From Conexibacter arvalis (GTDB lineage: Bacteria; Actinomycetota; Thermoleophilia; Solirubrobacterales; Solirubrobacteraceae), in NCBI RefSeq assembly GCF_014199525.1, contig NZ_JACHNU010000002.1, positions 106,147-170,146 on the forward strand: DNA of 64,000 nt. The letters are read 5' to 3'. Position 1 is the first letter of the stretch, and each line of letters opens with the position of its first letter. Below, in pieces: positions 63,638 to 64,000 of this stretch. The translations under genes were made by a program, and so were the position numbers. The notes below the pieces were generated by a model. That model did no database searches, was not told the DNA's origin, and was given only the letters and a program-made list of their open reading frames with translations.

Positions 63638-64000
63638 ATGAAGCTGCTCACCGCCTACGCTCCGCCCACGTCGCTCGCCCGCGTCGAGCAGCCCGCGCGC
63701 AGACCGCTGCGGGTCGGCGCCGTCCAGCAGCGCTGGCACGAGGACCCGGCCGAGCACCGCGCCGCGCTCGCCGAGGGGATCCGGATCGCCGCCGCCGAGG
63801 GCGCGCGGCTGGTCTGCCTCCAGGAGCTGACGCTCTCCCCCTACTTCGCCTTCGTCCCCGACGGCCCCGCGAAGCTCGGGGTCGAGCCGGAGGAGCTGGC
63901 CGGCGGCCCGACGCATGCCTTCGCCGCCGAGCTGGCGGCGGAGACCGGCGCCCACGTCCACGCCTCGCTGTTCGAGCGCGCCGACAGCCCCGACGGACCC
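63638..64000 (+). CDS. carbon-nitrogen hydrolase (N-carbamoylputrescine amidase-like), truncated by the window edge
   Basis: The first 121 codons are present. VGAVQQRWHEDPAEHRAALA, EGARLVCLQELTLSPYFAFV (catalytic Glu in QEL) and GPTHAFAAELAAETGAHVHA match the N-terminal third of N-carbamoylputrescine amidases and other nitrilase-superfamily enzymes. The Lys and Cys of the triad lie beyond the window. Unlike the relative at 15648-16439, it keeps the catalytic Glu, so it is probably active. It follows a LacI gene and candidate operator. Confidence 0.8.
   Translation, partial: MKLLTAYAPPTSLARVEQPARRPLRVGAVQQRWHEDPAEHRAALAEGIRIAAAEGARLVCLQELTLSPYFAFVPDGPAKLGVEPEELAGGPTHAFAAELAAETGAHVHASLFERADSPDGP

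Overview
The window is very GC-rich (mostly G or C at third codon positions), densely coded on both strands, with frequent GTG/TTG starts and 4-bp ATGA/GTGA stop-start overlaps. The families present (actinobacterial-type gas vesicle genes, DesK-like kinases, RsbU/RsbV-type regulators, CDGSH next to an iron-containing redox enzyme) point to an actinobacterium. My best guess is a Thermoleophilia member (Solirubrobacterales, Conexibacter-like), but the sequence does not prove this. I saw no rRNA, tRNA, CRISPR array, transposase or phage gene.

Layout. 1-2.5 kb: a tandem repeat and a secreted FG-GAP/VCBS repeat protein. 2.7-9.6 kb: a gas vesicle locus. gvpA-F-G-O-J-L and a fused gvpS-gvpK run on the + strand; a divergent three-gene operon encodes an SRPBCC protein, a 46-residue protein and an acidic repeat protein. 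9.6-11.7 kb: a zinc-ribbon protein, a collagen-like secreted protein and an XRE-cupin regulator. 11.7-20.4 kb: a LacI regulator beside a tight seven-gene minus-strand operon (APC permease, phosphoesterase, M24 peptidase-like, nitrilase-like protein lacking its catalytic triad, HDAC/acetylpolyamine deacetylase-like, nucleotidyltransferase-like, leaderless PotD-like binding protein), probably for uptake and breakdown of a polyamine- or amide-like compound. 20.6-22.6 kb: a DUF4258/DUF2283 pair with a frameshifted first gene, a MobA-like transferase and a nicotinamidase. 22.7-32.6 kb: an ABC exporter, two-component systems and an RsbU/RsbV-like module. 32.8-41 kb: a YdhS-like oxidoreductase, TetR with cytochrome P450, a 1-Cys peroxiredoxin, membrane proteins, a decapitated TetR gene and an enoyl-CoA hydratase. 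41-48.5 kb: an SMR transporter with TetR, two GCS2-type carboxylate-amine ligases, an iron-containing redox enzyme, a methyltransferase-CDGSH fusion, a Crp-like regulator and a STAS protein.

48.6-62.4 kb is a glycan cluster built around nucleotide-heptose synthesis: carbamoyltransferase, GT2-GmhB fusion, GT9, a second glycosyltransferase, GT4-GmhA fusion, HldE, SDR, a second GT9 and an epimerase, nearly all with overlapping stop and start codons. GmhA, GmhB and HldE together would make ADP-heptose, which the two GT9 enzymes could transfer; the carbamoyltransferase could decorate the sugar. 62.5-64 kb: a second LacI gene, a candidate operator and the start of an intact nitrilase.

Two families of dispersed palindromes (45 bp, three copies; 53 bp, two copies) occur here. 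One copy lies in frame inside the GT2-GmhB gene; another sits at the broken end of a TetR gene. Many proteins carry in-frame low-complexity tandem insertions. Stress-sigma-like promoters (GTTT-N15-GGGTAN) precede both the gas vesicle operon and the heptose cluster.
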